From Phycisphaerales bacterium (GTDB lineage Bacteria; Planctomycetota; Phycisphaerae; Phycisphaerales; UBA1924): DNA of 63,688 nucleotides. Location of the stretch: positions 1 through 63,688 of the forward strand of contig JACMLW010000140.1 in assembly GCA_014379385.1 (NCBI GenBank), in the 5' to 3' direction. Of the stretch, positions 1 through 8,406 are shown piece by piece. Numbering within the stretch: the stretch's first letter is position 1; the number at the start of each line of letters is the position of its first letter. The translations under genes and the position numbers were made by a program. The notes under the pieces were generated by a model that saw nothing but the letters and a program-made list of their open reading frames with translations, was not told where the DNA came from and ran no database searches.

Positions 1-199
1 AATCCGGCTGCGACCAAACTAACTCTCTCGCCTCCATCACCCGACCCACACCATGATTGCGACAAGCCGCGATCTCGCGATCGCACCGATCACAAATGTT
101 ACAACATATCCGCGGCGACCGGCTCCTCTCTCCAAGCCCGGCGCTGATGCCGTTTGGCATCATGAGTAGTGTGCCCTCAAAAAGGCCCAGCGACAAGGG
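1..199. other. Left edge, no gene assigned
   Basis: No complete gene is visible. A short perfect hairpin (GATGCC, gttt loop, GGCATC, about 147-162) lies just past the 3' end of the minus-strand gene that stops at 200. It has no T-run, so it is at best a weak terminator. A minus-strand frame starting with ATG at about 36 runs off the left edge, but it is too short to judge. Confidence 0.3.
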
Positions 200-1003
200 T
201 TAGGGTGAAATGAGCACCTGTTCACGGGTGCCGCGGAACGCATCGTGCTCAATCCGGAAGGGAACTCTGCGGGTCTTCGTGAGCTCAGGCCCAGTAAGTG
301 CAATACCAAGGATTGAGAGCCCGGCGTTGTCGACCGCCTGCGGGTAGGCATCAACTCGACCACGCAAGAGATCGATACTCACGGTTGCGAGCTCAAGAGC
401 GGGGTGCGGGCGCGAGAGCGCGACCCGGGAGAGGCGGCCGAGATCAATGCGGACGGCGTTCTCGAGGAGAATTGAAGCCGTGGTGTGCAGACCGGTGCGG
501 ACTTCGGAAAGTTCGGTGAGCTCAGTGCCGCGTCTAAGAGCGATCCACTCGGTCGGCTGGCCCTCGCGCCAGGAGCGCACCTGCACGCCGTCGCTCTTTC
601 CAGAGATGCCGAGAACCCGAACGGCAAGGGGCCAATCGTCGGCCGCGAATGGCGAAGCGCCGCTCAGGAGCGATGGAACCGCCTGGTCAATAGGCAGAGC
701 GGGAGTCTGGCTGCCGTCGGAGAGCGGGATCGCAGCCGGTGGAGAGGCGGGCTGGTCAACCGAGGTGTCGTCGGGCTGATCAGCAGGGGTCGGCAGCGGC
801 TCACCTGGGAGCACCTGTCCGGGGCGCGGGCGCTTGGCGGCTTTCTCAAGATCGACCGTGGGCGGCTTCACAGGCTTGCGCGGTTGAGTCGAAGGCGTGC
901 CGGCGGGCTGAGGTGCCTGCGCCGCCGCCGTGCCTGCGGTGAGCATCACGGCGACGACGATTAGAACGAGGAAGCGCGGGTGGATCATCGCGAGGGTTCT
1001 CAC
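200..1003 (-). CDS. Secreted protein with FecR-like domain
   Basis: The protein has 267 residues from a GTG at 1003, or 262 from ATG at 988. Both starts give a hydrophobic signal peptide ending near TAAAQ, so it is probably exported. A Pro/Thr-rich linker follows (about residues 28-110). The C-terminal half has the pattern of FecR-type ligand-binding domains: a stretch about a rigid 'RRGTELTELSEVRTG' element followed by alternating hydrophobic strands (ILLENAVRIDLGRLSRVAL). Its GTG start overlaps the stop of the upstream lipoprotein gene by 4 bases, so the two are probably translationally coupled. I cannot name a ligand. The FecR resemblance is by pattern only. Confidence 0.6.
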   Translation of the reverse strand: MRTLAMIHPRFLVLIVVAVMLTAGTAAAQAPQPAGTPSTQPRKPVKPPTVDLEKAAKRPRPGQVLPGEPLPTPADQPDDTSVDQPASPPAAIPLSDGSQTPALPIDQAVPSLLSGASPFAADDWPLAVRVLGISGKSDGVQVRSWREGQPTEWIALRRGTELTELSEVRTGLHTTASILLENAVRIDLGRLSRVALSRPHPALELATVSIDLLRGRVDAYPQAVDNAGLSILGIALTGPELTKTRRVPFRIEHDAFRGTREQVLISP

Positions 1004-1869
1004 TTTGTGGCGCCCGCGGGCTTGAGCGGCTTACCCCCGATGAAACGGCTCTTGGGCGTAGGCTGGGCTGGTGGCAGATCGGTGCGGGCCGGGGACGGCG
1101 AGGTCGTTGCGGGCGGCGCGAGGGGCTCGTCCGGGAGCGGCTCCGGCCGGGGGTGGACACGAGTAGATCGCGCGGCGTCGCGCACATGCTGGGGCGTGGG
1201 GCGGACCGTGCGGCTCGGAGCTGGCGACGGACGAGGGGCGGCGATCGAAGACTCGACGTCGTCGAATGATTCGAGATCGGGGTCGCCAGCGGTAACAACG
1301 CCGCCAGCCCCGCTCGCCGTTGCGTTCGGAGGGGGAAGGGCCGCGACGGGCCCCTTGTCGGGAAGCACGGCGCGGGCACCGAAGAGGACGGCCAGGAGTT
1401 GGGGGCCGGAAAGCCCGTCATCGGCCGAAAGTTCGGACGGCAGAATACTGAGTTCCTTGAGGCGTGCCATTGCGACGCGTTCGCCGCGCGACGAGCGGGG
1501 CTCAAGCAAGCGGTGGAGCATGAGGGCCAGGTCGCCGGTGCGAACGGCCTGGCGCGGCGAGACGGCTGCTTGATCAGGATCGAGCCACCCGAGATGAATA
1601 GCGGCGAGTGCGCGGGATTCCGGCGTCGACGCGGTTTCACCGGTGCCTAGTAGGAGTAGGGCGTAGAGGCCGTCGTCGCGAGTGGCGAGCGCACGGGAAT
1701 CTAGGTCGTCAAAGAAATCGAGACCGGAGGTGCCGCCGCTTTCGATCCCTACGGGCGGAACGGTGCTTTCAGATTCGCGCACGATTGGCTGGGTGGCGCA
1801 GCCAAGTGGACCGGCGGCGATCACGAGAACCAGGACCGACGACGACGCGAGTGGGCGGACAGAGCGCAT
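1000..1869 (-). CDS. Predicted lipoprotein, unknown function
   Basis: I chose ATG at 1869 because it begins a clear lipoprotein signal (MRSVRPLASS, hydrophobic core, then a GPLGC lipobox). The open frame continues further upstream but reads as Arg/Pro-rich shadow sequence. The mature part (about 265 residues) has an Ala/Leu-rich helical middle with 'AAIHLGWLDPDQAAVSPRQAVRTGDLALMLHRLL' -type spacing split over several helices, faintly like surface-anchoring repeats. Its last 90 residues are Pro/Ser/Arg-rich and low in complexity. It precedes and overlaps the FecR-like gene by 4 bases, so both are likely co-transcribed envelope proteins. No family is recognised. Confidence 0.6.
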   Translation of the reverse strand: MRSVRPLASSSVLVLVIAAGPLGCATQPIVRESESTVPPVGIESGGTSGLDFFDDLDSRALATRDDGLYALLLLGTGETASTPESRALAAIHLGWLDPDQAAVSPRQAVRTGDLALMLHRLLEPRSSRGERVAMARLKELSILPSELSADDGLSGPQLLAVLFGARAVLPDKGPVAALPPPNATASGAGGVVTAGDPDLESFDDVESSIAAPRPSPAPSRTVRPTPQHVRDAARSTRVHPRPEPLPDEPLAPPATTSPSPARTDLPPAQPTPKSRFIGGKPLKPAGATK

Positions 1870-1946
1870 GAGAACAGAATACCCGCCGTGGGGGGCGCGG
1901 GCGCGGGGGGACAGTGGACGTGATGATACGGGCGAACACCGGCTGC

Positions 1947-2750
1947 CTAGACGAATCGGTGCCCGCCGGACTTGAATCGGTGGACGTCGGCCCTTGTGGG
2001 CATGGAGAAGTGGGTGAGTTGAGCAGCGTCGTTGGGCTGCGTTGGGCAAGGGACCTTGCGGCGGTCGGCGTCTTCGACAATGCGGACGCACTCGATGATG
2101 CACTCGGCGGCGAGGTCTTTGCCGCGGGACATGATGTCCTCAAGGGTGTCGTGAGGGTGGATGCGGTATCCCTTCTGGACCACGATGGGGCCGTTATCGA
2201 GCTTGGCGTCCACGAAATGAACGGAGACGCCGCCCTCTTTCTCGCCGTTGGCGAGCGTCCAGAACGAGGGCATGAGGCCGCGGTAGGTGGGGAGAAGCGC
2301 TCCGTGACAGTTAACGATTCCGCAGCGGGTCTGATCGCGAAGGGGCTTGCGGTAGAGCTGGGTGCCGGAGATGGAGACGATGAAATCAACGCCGAGGTCG
2401 CGCAGGAGCTTGCGGAACTCCTCGGAGTTGACGTCCTCCGTTCGGTGCATGGGGACGTTGTACTTCTTGGCGACGGCGGCGACGGTGTAGCAGCGGCGCG
2501 TGGATCCGAGCCACTGGTTGAATAACTTGGCCTTGGCCTTGTTCAGGACGTAGTTGCGGAGCTTCCACTGAAAGTATGGGAAGCCGTACATCTTGAGAAG
2601 GTCCAACGCAGTCTGGACGACGGTGCGCTTGCCCTGGGTGTTGGGCTGGATGTTGATGCCGACGGTGGAGTCGGCGAACTCACGCAGGTACTTGTCGAGA
2701 ACCTTGGGGAGGTAGAAGGGGTCGTCCTGGATAAAGACGTATTTCTTCAT
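1947..2750 (-). CDS. Formyltransferase-fold enzyme, probable sugar N-formyltransferase
   Basis: The protein has 267 residues from ATG at 2750. The central part has the formyl-transferase signature: VNCHGALLPTYRG (the His of the HxSLLP motif and the downstream Gly) followed by 'ANGEKEGGVSVHFVD' and DNGPIVVQ. These are as in methionyl-tRNA and sugar formyltransferases, which use N10-formyltetrahydrofolate. There is no anticodon-type C-terminal domain of the Fmt kind. The gene lies 38 bases behind a GT4 glycosyltransferase, which suggests formylation of an amino sugar in a surface polysaccharide. The N-terminal 90 residues are less typical. The substrate is inference. Confidence 0.75.
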   Translation of the reverse strand: MKKYVFIQDDPFYLPKVLDKYLREFADSTVGINIQPNTQGKRTVVQTALDLLKMYGFPYFQWKLRNYVLNKAKAKLFNQWLGSTRRCYTVAAVAKKYNVPMHRTEDVNSEEFRKLLRDLGVDFIVSISGTQLYRKPLRDQTRCGIVNCHGALLPTYRGLMPSFWTLANGEKEGGVSVHFVDAKLDNGPIVVQKGYRIHPHDTLEDIMSRGKDLAAECIIECVRIVEDADRRKVPCPTQPNDAAQLTHFSMPTRADVHRFKSGGHRFV

Positions 2751-2788
2751 GGGGAGCGCAGAGAGGAGAGAGCAGGAAGGGAATCGTT

Positions 2789-4102
2789 TCAGGATGCGTT
2801 CGTCTCGGCGGGGCGGGAGTCGGCGCGAGCAGGCGAGGGTTCCCGGCCGTCGTTGATGAGGCCGCGCTCGACGACGTCGCAGAAGCGGCAGCAGAGGATG
2901 GGCTTGGAGAACTGGCGGCCGATGATCTCCTGGGCGCGCCGGCCCATCGATTCGAGCTCTCCCCGCGGCGTCGCCGCGATCTGCTCGATCATCCGGGCCG
3001 CGCCCTCCACGTCGCCGTGCGCGATGTGCCAGCCAATACGGTGCTGCCCGACAAGGTCTGACACGTGGCAAGGCTCAGGCCCGAGCAGCAGGATCGGACG
3101 CGCCACCGCCATGGCCCCGTAGACCTTGCATGGATGCACCACGCCCACCACGTCGTTCCCAACGCTGACGAGATGCACATCCGCCGCGGAGAGCGAGTAC
3201 TTGATCTGGCTGAGGGGCTGATACGGCAGGGTGCGGATATTCGTGGGCTTCTGCTCCGCTACGATCTTGTCCACTTCCTTCTTGCCGACGCCGCCCCCGA
3301 TGAACATGAAAACGATGTCGGTGCGGTGCTGGAGCTTCAGCGCAGCCCCCAGCACCGTGGTCACGGGCGTCGAGAAGCCATGGTTGCCGCTGTACATCAC
3401 GACGAACTGGCGGGCTGGGTCGCCGGCTTCCCCCCCAAACCCGTGCTCCTTGCGAAACGGATTGGCGCCGTGGGGCACGACCTTCAGCTCGTCCTCGTGC
3501 GGCCAGGGGGGCATCACGGAAAGTTTGGCCGAGACGTCCTTCTTCTTGAGCAGTCGCTCGGCCATAAAGCGGTCGAGGGCCACGATCTCGCGCGCCCTGC
3601 CCAGGATCACGCGGTTGAACGCGTTGAATACCTTGACGACCAACGAACCGGGTTTGGCCTTGCCCAGCTCGATCATCTGGTCCGGATTAAGGTCCATCAC
3701 CCAGTAGGTGATGCTCGCTCGCCGCAGGGCGCCGATGACCACCGCCGCGGCGGAGCACATCGGCGGCGACGTGCTGACCAGGATCGACTTGAGGCCGGGG
3801 GTGAGCAGGCCGCGCACAATCGCCTGGAGCATGAAGAGAACCCCGCCGAGCAGACGAAGCGGGATCGATTTTTTCCCGAAGCTCGAGAGCGGTAGCCGGA
3901 TGACCTCAACACCGTCGATCGTCTCCCGCGCCGGGTACTTCTTCGTCGGGTCGTCGTAGCCGCGGGCGCTCGTGAGCACCCGTACCCGGTAGCCGCGCCG
4001 CGTCATTTCGACGGCGGCATCGGCCATGTGCTGTCCGACCGACGCCGGGTCGGGCACATAGACCTGCGAAAGGATGAGCAGCGTGTTCTTGCGATGACTC
4101 AT
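2789..4102 (-). CDS. Family 4 glycosyltransferase (WbuB-like)
   Basis: The start is ATG at 4102, where a typical Rossmann opening follows (LLILSQVYVPDPASVGQHMADAA). The 437-residue length suits GT4. It has an N-terminal half with the 'VLTSARGYDDP' region. A central hydrophobic 'YWVMDLNPDQMIELG' segment is characteristic of WbuB-like enzymes that add N-acetyl amino sugars to undecaprenyl-linked glycans. The C-terminal half has a nucleotide-sugar binding region (VVMYSGNHGFSTPV, then AADVHLVSVG). The gene leads the formyltransferase gene by 38 bases. Role in a polysaccharide repeat unit is inferred from family and neighbour. Confidence 0.85.
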   Translation of the reverse strand: MSHRKNTLLILSQVYVPDPASVGQHMADAAVEMTRRGYRVRVLTSARGYDDPTKKYPARETIDGVEVIRLPLSSFGKKSIPLRLLGGVLFMLQAIVRGLLTPGLKSILVSTSPPMCSAAAVVIGALRRASITYWVMDLNPDQMIELGKAKPGSLVVKVFNAFNRVILGRAREIVALDRFMAERLLKKKDVSAKLSVMPPWPHEDELKVVPHGANPFRKEHGFGGEAGDPARQFVVMYSGNHGFSTPVTTVLGAALKLQHRTDIVFMFIGGGVGKKEVDKIVAEQKPTNIRTLPYQPLSQIKYSLSAADVHLVSVGNDVVGVVHPCKVYGAMAVARPILLLGPEPCHVSDLVGQHRIGWHIAHGDVEGAARMIEQIAATPRGELESMGRRAQEIIGRQFSKPILCCRFCDVVERGLINDGREPSPARADSRPAETNAS

Positions 4103-4236
4103 GGGGCCACTCTGTGTCAGCGACTTTCGGCGGCGCACGGAAGAACCGGGAACGCCGCGACGAAGATATGCTGCGATCGCCCCGCCCGGGGATACGCCGC
4201 CGCGCATCGGGTGTTCAGGCTTCGGACCGTGCCCGG

Positions 4237-4791
4237 CTACGCGGCCTCGCGCAGATCCTCGGCACGCCGAACCTTGGCGGAGGCGTTCGCTGACTCGAGC
4301 CAGTCGTCGGCGTTGCGCAGGCTAAGCTCGCTCTTCATGGTCTTGCGGTATCCGAGCAGACGGATGACCTCCAGCACGTCGGTCCAGGTGGGAAAGAGCT
4401 TTCCATTGGCCTTCTTAAAGGCCTCGATCGCCATGACGAAGAGGAACTGCTCGCCGTTCATCTCCCCCTCTTCGGCGGACTTGGCAAAGTCGGAGCGACG
4501 GCGGCCGGGCCCTCGCCGGCGCTCGAGGCCGGTCGAGTCGGCATCGGCGGGGGCATCGGTTGCGGCGTCGATGATCACCGGCTTCATCTGGAGCCTGGCG
4601 GCGGGAATGTCGCGCCGGTCGATGCCGGCGCGGCGGTCGAGCACGGTGCTGCGCGGGTCGGGGCTCACGCCGCGAAGGGCCTCCGGATCAGTCCCGGAAT
4701 GAATGACGCCGCCCTGACCGGAAGATCCCGTGGGCGGCGAAGCGGCTGGGCGAAGGAGGTTGGACTGTTGATTCGGCTGGGGCTGGGTCAT
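4237..4791 (-). CDS. Conserved hypothetical protein with basic RRxxxGRR motifs
   Basis: The likely product has 184 residues from ATG at 4791; a GTG at 4812 would add seven. The N-terminal half is low complexity (Gln/Pro/Gly). In the middle are two Arg-rich repeats, LDRRAGIDRRD and LERRRGPGRRRSD. The last 80 residues look folded and helical (EQFLFVMAIEAFKKANGKLF, then PTWTDVLEVIRLLGYRKT). I recall this 'FPTW-EVLEV-LGYRK' ending as recurrent in planctomycete proteins of unknown role. No catalytic motif is visible. Confidence 0.6.
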   Translation of the reverse strand: MTQPQPNQQSNLLRPAASPPTGSSGQGGVIHSGTDPEALRGVSPDPRSTVLDRRAGIDRRDIPAARLQMKPVIIDAATDAPADADSTGLERRRGPGRRRSDFAKSAEEGEMNGEQFLFVMAIEAFKKANGKLFPTWTDVLEVIRLLGYRKTMKSELSLRNADDWLESANASAKVRRAEDLREAA

Positions 4792-4875
4792 GGTCGGGCA
4801 CTCGACGGTCACGACGCGATGACCGGCCGGGCGGCCGAGGCGCCCCCGCTGGGCGCCGCTGGCGACGGCCTTTGA

Positions 4876-5145
4876 TCAAAGGTCGTCATCGTCATCGTCT
4901 AGATCGTCTTCGAGGTCGTCCTCGGCGTCGTCCTCTTCCAGGAACTCGTCGTCTTCTTCCTCAAACTCACCCTCATCGTTACTTTCGTCATCGTCTTCCA
5001 GAAAGTCGCCGTCGCCGGTGGCCTCGTCCTCGTCGTCCTCGTCAAGGTCCAGGGTCTCGGGGGCCAGCGGGAGCTTCCACGGAGCGACGGACCGGTTCCG
5101 TGCCGGCAGCCCCGCAACATCCATTTCAAGCAGTTCCGTCGTCAT
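4876..5145 (-). CDS. Small protein with extremely acidic C-terminal tail
   Basis: This is an 89-residue protein. The first 33 residues are ordinary (MTTELLEMDVAGLPARNRSV...). The remaining 55 or so are almost entirely Asp and Glu, with two Phe-Leu-Glu repeats (DFLEDDDE, EFLEEDDAE) and a run of Asp before the last Leu. The tail is encoded by GAT/GAC/GAG/GAA codons without an exact DNA repeat. It lies on the same strand as the preceding hypothetical gene, 84 bases upstream. Such tails mimic nucleic acid or bind basic partners and divalent ions in other proteins; that use here is speculation. Confidence 0.6.
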   Translation of the reverse strand: MTTELLEMDVAGLPARNRSVAPWKLPLAPETLDLDEDDEDEATGDGDFLEDDDESNDEGEFEEEDDEFLEEDDAEDDLEDDLDDDDDDL

Positions 5146-5481
5146 GGCTCATCCTCGCAAAGACTCGTGGTGCTCGATTCAAGTGCCGGTGCGTGATTCA
5201 GCGGGCGGAGTTGTAGCACCTCTGCGCGCCCGCTGCTTGGGTTCCCGGCCGGCCGCTCCGAACGGTCGCCGAGTTGGCCCCAAGGGGCGGTACACTACCG
5301 GGCAAGCGGGCCGTGTCAACAGAAGGTCAGTGACGCGGCGGGTCTCCGAAGCTCAGTGGGAACGAAGGGATGCTCCGGGAGAGTGCCGGTCAGCTATCCT
5401 CCACGCTGCCACAGAACCCGGCCGCGACCAGAGCAGCACGGTTTTCTATACCGGTTGCGCACGATCTAGGAAAGCCCCCAA
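5146..5481. other. Divergent intergenic region
   Basis: This 336-base spacer separates the minus-strand acidic-protein gene from the plus-strand membrane-protein operon, so it should hold promoters for both. A TACACT hexamer at 5291 has no well-spaced -35 partner (TTGGCC at 5274 is only 11 bases away). No convincing ORF or RNA gene was seen. Confidence 0.3.
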
Positions 5482-6015
5482 ATGCCGAATGCCGCCGGGC
5501 CGCACGACCACGAGAAAGAGGCGTTCCAGCCCGCGGCCATGGTGCTGGCGTTCCTCCTGCCCGGTGCGGGTCACTACGCGCTGGGTGAGGTGCGGCGTGC
5601 GTTCCTGATATGTGCCGGGGTGCTGGGGCTTTTTTTCGGAGGGATCCTGCTCGGGGGCATCGACTCGGTGGACCGGAAAGATGATTTTATCTGGTTCATG
5701 GGCCAGTCCCTGGTAGGGCCAGTGGCGTTCGGGATCGATTATCTGCATCAGTCGCAGTTCAAGGTAGTGGAGCCGCGGACCGGTGTACGCCGCACGGCCA
5801 TCCCCGGAGAGTCGCGAGGATACAGCGGCGAGCCGGTGCAGGGCGGCAGCCCACCGAACACCAAATCGCTCGGGCGTGTCAACGAACTCGGCACGCTTTT
5901 CTCAACCGTCGCCGGCATGATGAACCTGCTCTGCATCATCGACGCCGCATCGTATCGGCCACGGAAACGGAACCGACCCGGGGGGGTGATCGGCAGGCTG
6001 GAGGCGGGTCGATGA
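5482..6015 (+). CDS. Small multipass membrane protein
   Basis: The 177-residue protein has hydrophobic segments near residues 15-35, 38-58 and 70-90, and a further one near 140-160. The N-terminal segment contains LLPGAGHYALGEVRRAF, a motif shared by a family of small planctomycete membrane proteins of unknown function (possibly DUF6677). The C-terminal end is basic. The stop codon overlaps the ATG of the next gene (ATGA at 6012-6015), indicating an operon of two membrane proteins. No enzymatic motif is visible. Confidence 0.65.
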   Translation: MPNAAGPHDHEKEAFQPAAMVLAFLLPGAGHYALGEVRRAFLICAGVLGLFFGGILLGGIDSVDRKDDFIWFMGQSLVGPVAFGIDYLHQSQFKVVEPRTGVRRTAIPGESRGYSGEPVQGGSPPNTKSLGRVNELGTLFSTVAGMMNLLCIIDAASYRPRKRNRPGGVIGRLEAGR

Positions 6016-6278
6016 CCTTGCTGTACGCTCTCCCCGCCCTGGCGTGGCGGCCGTTTATTGACCCCATCAGCCTCCACGAACAGTGGTGGGCTCTGCTACC
6101 CCTGCTGGCGCTCGGGATCTCCGTCATCTACAAGGCCGTCAGGCTCCCTGACCAGGCGCTGCGCGAGCGCGCGGCAAGAGAAGTTCTCATCATGACGATC
6201 CAGATCGTCGCCGCCATGATCGCGCTCGCCCTTGCCTCGTACCTGCTCGTCGAGGTCTACCGCCCAATCGTGCGCTAA
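6012..6278 (+). CDS. Small membrane protein, second gene of pair
   Basis: The 88-residue protein has two or three membrane segments (about 20-40 and 60-82) separated by a short basic and acidic loop (KAVRLPDQALRERAAREV). Its ATG overlaps the preceding stop by 4 bases, so translation is probably coupled. Its 3' end overlaps the convergent gene below by 4 bases. Function unknown; most likely a partner of the preceding membrane protein. Confidence 0.6.
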   Translation: MTLLYALPALAWRPFIDPISLHEQWWALLPLLALGISVIYKAVRLPDQALRERAAREVLIMTIQIVAAMIALALASYLLVEVYRPIVR

Positions 6279-6637
6279 CTCGGATGCGAATCGGTCTTTC
6301 CGGCGGACGCCTCGCGGCACCCGGCACGCCGTTCGGTCTTGGAGCACTTCGGCGTGCTCGGCTGAGTCGAACCGTTCTGGGAAGCAAGCCACGCGACCAC
6401 GCGCGAACCCGCCTGGGTGAGCATGCAGTGGTCATCGGGTGTGCAATCGAGCGGCGCCGAGCAGACGACCCAGCCGCGATGAATCAGCGAATCCAGCGGT
6501 GATTTGAGCTCGGCCGGCGCGAGCCCGGTGCGCACGAACAGTTGTCCGATCGTGACGGGGAGCTGATACGAATCGTCAACCCAGTGCTGGGCGAAAACTG
6601 TGAGAACGGTGCGCTCCGCTTGGGTGAAGCTGTACAT
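6275..6637 (-). CDS. Small winged-helix-like hypothetical protein
   Basis: The start is ATG at 6637, preceded by AAGGG; the GTG three bases earlier is an alternative. The first 90 of 120 residues alternate helices with a short beta-like stretch. The pattern (FTQAERTVLTVFAQHW; TIGQLFVRTGL; ELKSPLDSLIHRGWV) resembles a winged-helix DNA-binding or adaptor fold. The C-terminal 35 residues are Ser/Lys-rich and probably disordered. The gene is convergent with the small membrane-protein pair. The fold call is by eye only. Confidence 0.5.
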   Translation of the reverse strand: MYSFTQAERTVLTVFAQHWVDDSYQLPVTIGQLFVRTGLAPAELKSPLDSLIHRGWVVCSAPLDCTPDDHCMLTQAGSRVVAWLASQNGSTQPSTPKCSKTERRAGCREASAGKTDSHPS

Positions 6638-6741
6638 CACGAATCCCTTCCCGCCTCAACCAAAGCCCGGCGAGCCCGAGCGAGGTACTGGCAATCGGCA
6701 GGCAACTGCGAGATCCGCCCCGCTCCGGGTACACTCACTCC

Positions 6742-7257
6742 ATGCGGATCATCGCCGATGCGATCCAGATCGAGCGCCTTATCTTTGACCTGGCTCAGCG
6801 GATCGCCTCGGACACGCCGATCCCCGAGCGGCTCGCGTTCATCGGGATCCGCCGGCGGGGCGACGTGCTGGCGACTCGCCTGGCCAAGGTACTGAGCGTT
6901 CACGACGTCGGCTCGATCGACATCACGCTCTACCGCGATGATCTCTCCGAGACCGGCCCCGCGGCACGCGTCGGGCGAACCGACATCCCTTTCGCGATCG
7001 AGGGACGCGACGTGGTACTGGTGGACGACGTGGTGATGACCGGCCGGTCATCGCTCGCGGGGATCCGCGAGATCGTGGATTTCGGCAGGCCGGCGCGCCT
7101 TCGGTTGGCCGTGCTCGTGGAGCGCCCCGAGCGCGAGCTGCCGATTCATCCTGAGTTCGCTGCCCTTCGCGTGCGGCCCGGACCGGAAGACAAAGTCGAT
7201 GTGCGGCTGCTGCCGCAGGACGACATGGACCGCATCTCAATTAACCCGCGGGGCTGA
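6742..7257 (+). CDS. pyrR: PyrR bifunctional pyrimidine regulator / uracil phosphoribosyltransferase
   Basis: The 171-residue length is typical of PyrR. The PRPP-binding motif VVLVDDVVMTGRS lies at residues 91-103. The upstream 'GIRRRGDVLATRLA' and 'DITLYRDDLSE' segments are the PyrR-specific regions that distinguish it from other phosphoribosyltransferases. In characterised bacteria PyrR binds pyr mRNA leaders to attenuate transcription in response to UMP and may also convert uracil and PRPP to UMP. A pyrE-like gene is present 24 kb away, but no pyr operon lies beside this gene. The enzymatic versus regulatory role cannot be told from sequence. Confidence 0.9.
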   Translation: MRIIADAIQIERLIFDLAQRIASDTPIPERLAFIGIRRRGDVLATRLAKVLSVHDVGSIDITLYRDDLSETGPAARVGRTDIPFAIEGRDVVLVDDVVMTGRSSLAGIREIVDFGRPARLRLAVLVERPERELPIHPEFAALRVRPGPEDKVDVRLLPQDDMDRISINPRG

Positions 7258-7276
7258 CCCGCGCGCGGTCGTTCGG

Positions 7277-8308
7277 TCAGGTCTCAGCGTCGCTCGTGCA
7301 TTGTGGAGTCGGCGAGGGCTGCGCGGGTTTGGGCGAAACTACAAGGGCCACGCCGGCGACGATCACGGCGCTCGCCAGGCCGGTCTGCCTCGTCAACGGC
7401 TCATCCGCCAACCAGGCACCCAGAGCGACCGCCACTACCGGGTTCACGTACGCGTACGTCGCAACGCGCGCCGGCGTTGAGACCGTGAGCAGCCACGTGT
7501 ACGCCGTGAAGGCGATGATGGAGCCGAATACCACAAGGTATCCAAACGAGAGCGCCGACCGAAGCGTGACCGCGCCCGGGTCGAACGCCACGAACTCGCC
7601 CCGCACCGCGGCCGCCGCCAGCAGCACCAGACCGCCCAGGAGCATCTGCATCGAGGTGCCGGTGTTCTTGTCGGCCGGTCGCACCAGTCGCAGAGAGAGC
7701 AACGACCCGATCGACCACGCGAGCGTGGAGAAGAACATCGCGACCGTGGCCCACAGGAGCATCCGCGACCCATTCGCCGCCTCTCCAGAGTCGCCGAATG
7801 ATCCGATCGCCTCGGTGATGCGGCTCGGGCCGATGAGAATCACGACGCCTGCGATACCGATAAGCAGCCCGGCAAGCGTCTTGAGAGTTGGCCGTACGCC
7901 ACGAGGGCCGATCGCGCCGAGCACCGCCATCCACATGGGGACCATGCCGACGAGCAGCGCGATGATGGCCGAGGGCACATACTGCTCGGCCCAAGTCACG
8001 GTGCCGTTGCCGAAGGCGAGCATCAAGGTGCCCAGCAGCAGCGCCGCGCCCCACATACGCCCTGAGGGGAGCCGCGGCAGACGCATCGCGGCACGAGCGG
8101 CCCGGTAACGACCGGGGAGTGTGATCGCCGTCAGGAGGATCGCGGCGAGCACGAAGCGCGATCCGGCCATCAGCAGCGGCGGGATCGATTCGATCCCCCA
8201 GCGGATCGCGAGGTACGTCGAGCCCCAGATGATGTAGATGCACCCGTACGCGACGACGAGCTTGAGCCGGCTCGGCGCATGGCAGGCGTCCGGCTCGTGT
8301 GGCGGCAT
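7277..8308 (-). CDS. EamA/DMT-family inner-membrane transporter
   Basis: I start the gene at ATG 8308, giving 343 residues. Ten hydrophobic segments in two repeats are expected and visible, with the EamA hallmarks 'IIWGSTYLAIRWGIESIPP' near the N-terminus and 'TAYTWLLTVSTPARVATYAYVNPV' near residue 285, the second repeat's conserved end. Members export amino acids or small metabolites across the inner membrane. The gene is divergent from the phosphatase gene at 8407, with about 100 bases between them. The substrate cannot be inferred. Confidence 0.9.
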   Translation of the reverse strand: MPPHEPDACHAPSRLKLVVAYGCIYIIWGSTYLAIRWGIESIPPLLMAGSRFVLAAILLTAITLPGRYRAARAAMRLPRLPSGRMWGAALLLGTLMLAFGNGTVTWAEQYVPSAIIALLVGMVPMWMAVLGAIGPRGVRPTLKTLAGLLIGIAGVVILIGPSRITEAIGSFGDSGEAANGSRMLLWATVAMFFSTLAWSIGSLLSLRLVRPADKNTGTSMQMLLGGLVLLAAAAVRGEFVAFDPGAVTLRSALSFGYLVVFGSIIAFTAYTWLLTVSTPARVATYAYVNPVVAVALGAWLADEPLTRQTGLASAVIVAGVALVVSPKPAQPSPTPQCTSDAET

Positions 8309-8406
8309 AGCGGATGCTACGCCTCTGCCGCCGGGACTTGCGCTCCCACGAGGAGCGCAGCAACTTGCGTTATCGACTCGCTCGCGAGCACTGCCCATAA
8401 TGCCCC

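Noticed and set aside
5274-5296. Promoter before the 5482 gene
   Set aside because: TTGGCC and TACACT are only 11 bases apart, too close for a sigma-70 promoter.
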